This document shows, in pieces, positions 61,144-64,000 of a stretch of 64,000 bases of DNA. The position numbers were made by a program, and so were the translations under genes. A model generated the notes under the pieces. The model saw nothing but the letters and a program-made list of their open reading frames with translations, did not search any database and was not told the origin of the DNA. Positions within the stretch are counted from its first letter, which is position 1, and every line of letters begins with the position of its first letter. The DNA lies in NCBI RefSeq assembly GCF_000341105.1, contig NZ_ANBB01000033.1:1-64000 (forward strand), in the 5' to 3' direction. Source of the stretch: Nocardiopsis potens DSM 45234 (lineage in GTDB: Bacteria > Actinomycetota > Actinomycetes > Streptosporangiales > Streptosporangiaceae).

Positions 61144-61857
61144 TCACCCCGCCCCCCCCGTGAGCGTGCGGGCCAGGTCGATGACGTCGGCGGCGACGAG
61201 GTCGACGTCGGCGGGCGGTTCGACCGGGGCGGCGTCGGGGCCCCACTCCAGCGGGCGCGGGATGTAGGCCGTGCGGAGCCCGGCCTCGGCCGCCGCCGCG
61301 AGGTCGTCGGGGTGGCAGGCCACCATGAGGAGGCGCTCCGGGGCGACCTCGAGCAGCTCGGAGGCCATGAGGTAGACCCGCGGGTCCGGCTTGTAGGACC
61401 GGGCGAGTTCGGCGGAGAGGACGCAGTCGAAGCGCAGCCCGGCCTGCTTGGCGAGGCGGGTGAGCAGGCCGACCCCTCCGTTGGACAGCGTCGAGGTGAC
61501 CACGGGGGAGTCGTGCAGCAGCTCCAGGCCGGCCGGGGCGTCGGACCAGGGGCGCAGTCGGTGCCAGGCCCGCACGAGCTCGTCCCGTTCGGCCTCGCCG
61601 AGGCCGTCGAGGCCGTGCTCGGTCAGGACCTCGTCGAGCATGAGCCGGTGCAGCTCGTCCAGCGGCCGCCAGGGGAGTTCTCCGGCGAAGATCTTGAGCA
61701 GGGCCGGACGGTAGCGGCGCCGCCAGTCGTCGGTGACGGCGGCCCAGTCGGCCCGGGCCCCGGTCCGGTCGCCGATGCCGGACAGTTCTCCGCTCACGCT
61801 CGACCGCCAGTCGGTCAAGGTCCCGAAAACATCGAAAACAGCGGCTTCAACGTCCAT
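61144..61857 (-). CDS. Haloacid dehalogenase, type II
   Basis: HAD-superfamily hydrolase of 237 residues from ATG 61857. Motif 1 VFDVFGTLTDW (nucleophile Asp), motif 2 VVTSTLSNGG, motif 3 Lys in ARSYKPDPRVY and motif 4 HPDDLAAAAEAGL identify the (S)-2-haloacid dehalogenase branch; many members act on other substrates. The upstream region contains a 64-bp palindrome starting 68 bases from the ATG. Single gene. Confidence 0.88.
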   Translation of the reverse strand: MDVEAAVFDVFGTLTDWRSSVSGELSGIGDRTGARADWAAVTDDWRRRYRPALLKIFAGELPWRPLDELHRLMLDEVLTEHGLDGLGEAERDELVRAWHRLRPWSDAPAGLELLHDSPVVTSTLSNGGVGLLTRLAKQAGLRFDCVLSAELARSYKPDPRVYLMASELLEVAPERLLMVACHPDDLAAAAEAGLRTAYIPRPLEWGPDAAPVEPPADVDLVAADVIDLARTLTGGAG

Positions 61858-61924
61858 GCGGCAAGTGTTCCAGCGGCGTCCGGGCGGGAACGCGCCCGGG
61901 GGGAGCGGACGCCCCGCCTCTCCC

Positions 61925-61988
61925 CGATGATCTTGACGTTGCGGCCCTATCAGAGCGCTCTGATAGGGCCGCAACGTCAAGATCATCG
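61925..61988. repeat. 64-bp perfect palindrome, copy A
   Basis: Two 31-base arms (61926-61956, 61957-61987) are exact reverse complements, extended by one outer C-G pair. The arm begins GATGATCTTGACGTTGCGG and the centre is GAGCGCTC, no loop. Lies in the divergent gap between the HAD gene and the frameshifted gene. Near-identical to the copy at 63672. Confidence 0.9.
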
Positions 61989-62075
61989 CCCTGGGACGGG
62001 TTTCCCCCGTCAACGGTCTGAGCAGCGGTGGAGGCCGCCGGGAACCGGTGGCGCGGGCGCCGCGTCGGTGCGCTC

Positions 62076-62704
62076 ATGAGCGCTCTCACCGAATTCACCG
62101 ACCGGGACGACTACCTGCTGGACGGCGAGCGGCTGAACGCCGCCGAGGTGGCCGAAGCCGTGGCGGGCATGGTCTGCGACCTTCCCCCGGGGACCCGGAC
62201 GGCCTGCTGGCCTGGCTGGCCGAGCGGCTGCGCGGGCAGGCGCCGGGAGGCGAGACGCCCGCGCTGCTCACCGCGCTCTACGCGGCCCGCTGGTACGCGG
62301 TCCACCGGCTGCGCGACGCGGAGGTCCTGGAGGCGATGACCGGGGCGCTCGCGGCGGCGGAGGCGGGGCTGGCCGGGCTGCCGTGCCCGCATTCCGAGGG
62401 CGACGGCGCCCACCCCGCCTTCGACGAATGGGCGGACCCGGAGCAGGACGCCGGGTTCGTCGCGGTCCTGCAGGACGAGGCCGACTGGGACGAGTGGCAC
62501 GAGGAGAGGGCCGACGCCGTCGGCGACGAGGGCCTGGGCACCTGGGAGGGCGCGCGCTGCCCCGGCCACCTGGCCGCCACCGCCCGGGAGGCGCTGACCG
62601 ACCTCGCCGGCGCCCGCGCCGAATGGGGGGGAGGACGGCGACGCCCGGGGGTGACGTCCCGGCGCGGCGCCGACACGGTTCATCCGGGGTCCGCCCGGGG
62701 GTGA
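62076..62704 (+). pseudogene. Hypothetical gene broken by a one-base frameshift
   Basis: Reading starts MSALTEFTDRDDYLLDGERL (ATG 62076) and continues as GMVCDLPPG, but after the run CCCCCGGGG at 62184-62192 the coding pattern moves to the frame that reads DPDGLLAWLAERLRGQAPGG ... GTWEGARCPGHLAATAREALTDLAGARAEW. Restoring one base in that run would give about 209 residues. Either a real mutation or a base-calling error in a homopolymer run. The protein is acidic with a Trp-rich end; no family recognised. Confidence 0.65.
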
Positions 62705-62789
62705 TGCCCCGGCGCGGTGCCGTTCGTGTTCCGCGCCGAGCCCGGGGCGCCCCGCCGAAAAGCGGTTCCGGTTCTTCCGGGGGCGCGGT

Positions 62790-62795
62790 CATACT
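62790..62795 (+). promoter_or_regulatory. Possible -10 box before the mini-frame and the 62839 gene
   Basis: CATACT eight bases before ATG 62804; same hexamer as the two accessory -10 boxes. No clear -35. Confidence 0.4.
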
Positions 62796-62838
62796 GGCGG
62801 CCGATGAACGCCGCGGACCGGAACGGAGGAGGCCGCCG

Positions 62839-63648
62839 CTGACACGGAAAGCCCAGCGCCCCGCCGCCCGGCGCGGGGGCGCGGACCGGATGAAGCTGCA
62901 CCGGCACCGGCTCCGGCTGGACGGGCGGGAGTACACCGCCGTCACGCCCCGCCCCGGGACCGACGTCCGGTTCGCCACCGACCGGATGCACGGCATGTGG
63001 CACCTGCTCACCGACCCGCGCGGCGCGGCCTTCCTGGCCCGGCTGCTGTGGGGCCTCTCCTACCAGCGCCGACCCGGGACGCTGGTCTTCCTCGGGTCGG
63101 AGGTCCTGCTGCCCGAGCCGTTCGGGGCCGAGCCCTCCGACCCGGTGGTGCTGGCTCCGGTGCCCGCGACCCCGGTGACCACGGCGGCCGCCCGGGAGCT
63201 GCGCCGGCGGAACCCGTCCGGCCCGGGGGACGGCACGGTCCGGTGGCGCACGACGGGCCTGGAGCCCTACGCCGTCCGGTGGAGCGAGCTCGAGCACCAC
63301 CCGCCGGAGGAGCGGCTGTACCGCAGCCCGCTGGATTTCGGTGTGCGGCGCATCGGCGGGCTGATCGCCTTCTCCGCCTCCCCGGAGATCACGCGGACCT
63401 GGGCGGTGGATGCACTCAGCTGCTCCGGCGAGCACCGGACGCTCTGCTACGCGTACCTGACCGGGTGGGGGTGGCCGCACTACAGCGGGCCTGAGATGGG
63501 TGAGCTGTTGGTCCTTCCCGATTTCCGCCGGCGGTCCCGGCGCGCCGCCCTGGTCCGGGAGGAACTGCTCGCCGGCCCCGGCCCCTCGGACTTCCCGGCC
63601 CTGCTCCGCGAGGAGGTCAGGGAACGCACCAAGGAGGACGGCGACTGA
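62839..63648 (+). CDS. Hypothetical protein, possible CTG start
   Basis: Between 252 (ATG 62890) and 269 (CTG 62839) residues. The only strong ribosome site, GGAGGAGG (62825-62832), sits six bases before CTG 62839 and far from ATG 62890, which has none. A 12-codon frame from ATG 62804 ends in a TGA overlapping that CTG. Protein features: MKLHRHRLRLDGREYTAV, LLTDPRGAAFLARLLWGLSYQ, YAYLTGWGWPHYSGPEMGELLVL and a basic C-terminus. Soluble; family not recognised. Confidence 0.65.
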   Translation: MTRKAQRPAARRGGADRMKLHRHRLRLDGREYTAVTPRPGTDVRFATDRMHGMWHLLTDPRGAAFLARLLWGLSYQRRPGTLVFLGSEVLLPEPFGAEPSDPVVLAPVPATPVTTAAARELRRRNPSGPGDGTVRWRTTGLEPYAVRWSELEHHPPEERLYRSPLDFGVRRIGGLIAFSASPEITRTWAVDALSCSGEHRTLCYAYLTGWGWPHYSGPEMGELLVLPDFRRRSRRAALVREELLAGPGPSDFPALLREEVRERTKEDGD

Positions 63649-63671
63649 GCCGGCGGACCCGCCGCTCTTCC

Positions 63672-63735
63672 CGATGATCTTGACGTTGCGGCCCTGTCAG
63701 AGCGCTCTGACAGGGCCGCAACGTCAAGATCATCG
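63672..63735. repeat. 64-bp perfect palindrome, copy B
   Basis: Same design as copy A: 31-base arms 63673-63703 and 63704-63734 plus one outer pair. Differs from copy A by a change in the left arm (CCCTAT to CCCTGT) matched by the complementary change on the right, so the palindrome stays perfect. Confidence 0.9.
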
Positions 63736-63884
63736 GTCGGGCGCACCCGCCGCACGCTCGGCGGGGACCGGAACGCCGGTGGCCGGGCCCGGGGCCCGGG
63801 AGGCGGGGTGAGAGACTGCCCCGGCAGAACCGGATTCGGAAACCGGGTCCGGAGGACCGGCAGCGGAATCGGACGGGAGCGGCC

Positions 63885-64000
63885 ATGGCCGACCACGACC
63901 TGTCAGGCTTCGAGCGCGGCACTTTCACCCACGGCGGCACCACCCGCCGCATCCTGCGGCGCGGCACCGGGCCGGCCGTCGTCGTCATGGCCGAGATCCC
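63885..64000 (+). CDS. Dienelactone hydrolase family protein (3' end outside window)
   Basis: First 38 residues of an alpha/beta hydrolase. MADHDLSGFERGTFTHGG and RRGTGPAVVVMAEIP match the N-terminus of actinobacterial dienelactone hydrolase-like proteins as I remember them, where the last stretch leads into the G-x-S-x-G-type fold (nucleophile outside the window). GGGAGC precedes the ATG. Catalytic residues cannot be checked here. Confidence 0.7.
   Translation, partial: MADHDLSGFERGTFTHGGTTRRILRRGTGPAVVVMAEI

Overview
The window is about 72% G+C with codon third positions almost all G or C. It carries mshD (mycothiol synthesis), bldC, lsr2, a DUF3073 protein, DUF397/XRE-DUF5753 pairs and the order ppa-dacB-metalloprotease-tilS-hpt-ftsH-folE-folP-folB-folK ... 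panC-nadBC-coaX-lysS ... lsr2-clpC. This is a chromosomal segment of a sporulating-type actinomycete. From memory of gene orders it is closest to Streptosporangiales (Nocardiopsaceae-like), but the sequence alone does not prove genus. No rRNA, tRNA, CRISPR array or complete insertion sequence was seen.

Layout. 1-3.4 kb: the end of a dipeptide/nickel-type ABC importer operon, cut by the window edge. 3.5-9.2 kb: bldC, a conserved hypothetical, DUF3073, purM, purF and an SCP2-like protein. 9.7-14.8 kb: phosphate uptake, with a DUF47 (PhoU-like) protein convergent with pstSCAB, which has a two-unit PHO box upstream and a strong hairpin between pstS and pstC. 15.1-23.3 kb: mshD, a GH4 glycosidase, a PfkB kinase and several uncharacterised genes, one with a LexA-type box in its promoter and one encoding a membrane-anchored sigma-region-2 protein without region 4. 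23.3-34.4 kb: ppa, PBP4-type carboxypeptidase, Zn metalloprotease, tilS, hpt, ftsH and the folate genes (folE, folP, an NTF2-like gene, folB, folK, DUF3180). 34.5-44.8 kb: two bacterial-PH membrane proteins, a DUF2520 dehydrogenase-like protein, panC, a single-ORF NadB-NadC fusion, coaX and lysS. 45-47.1 kb: a small HTH regulator with a long leader, an ArgA-like acetyltransferase and an Asp/Glu racemase. 47.1-48.3 kb: a non-coding island of about 70-bp repeats in inverted arrangement. 48.3-51.7 kb: a large protein joining an EndoQ-like PHP nuclease to a UvrD/Rep helicase. 52.2-56 kb: a small membrane protein, lsr2 and clpC. 56-61.1 kb: an accessory module of XRE/DUF5753 regulators, DUF397 proteins and a DUF6879 protein, with a 22-bp palindrome placed inside a promoter. 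61.1-64 kb: a HAD dehalogenase, a frameshifted gene, a gene with a possible CTG start, the start of a dienelactone hydrolase, and two 64-bp perfect palindromic repeats.

How genes act together: purM/purF start purine synthesis and hpt salvages purines; folE to folK make dihydropteroate; panC and coaX feed coenzyme A; nadBC supplies NAD precursors; the pst set is probably under PhoP; ftsH, clpC, the PBP4 homologue and the metalloprotease concern envelope and protein quality control. At least nine genes have a TANNNT -10 box 5-8 bases before the start codon, so leaderless transcription appears common here.

The items most worth follow-up are the EndoQ-UvrD fusion, the dispersed palindromes with compensatory changes, the inverted repeat island beside the helicase gene, the NadB-NadC fusion and the XRE/DUF397/DUF6879 module.
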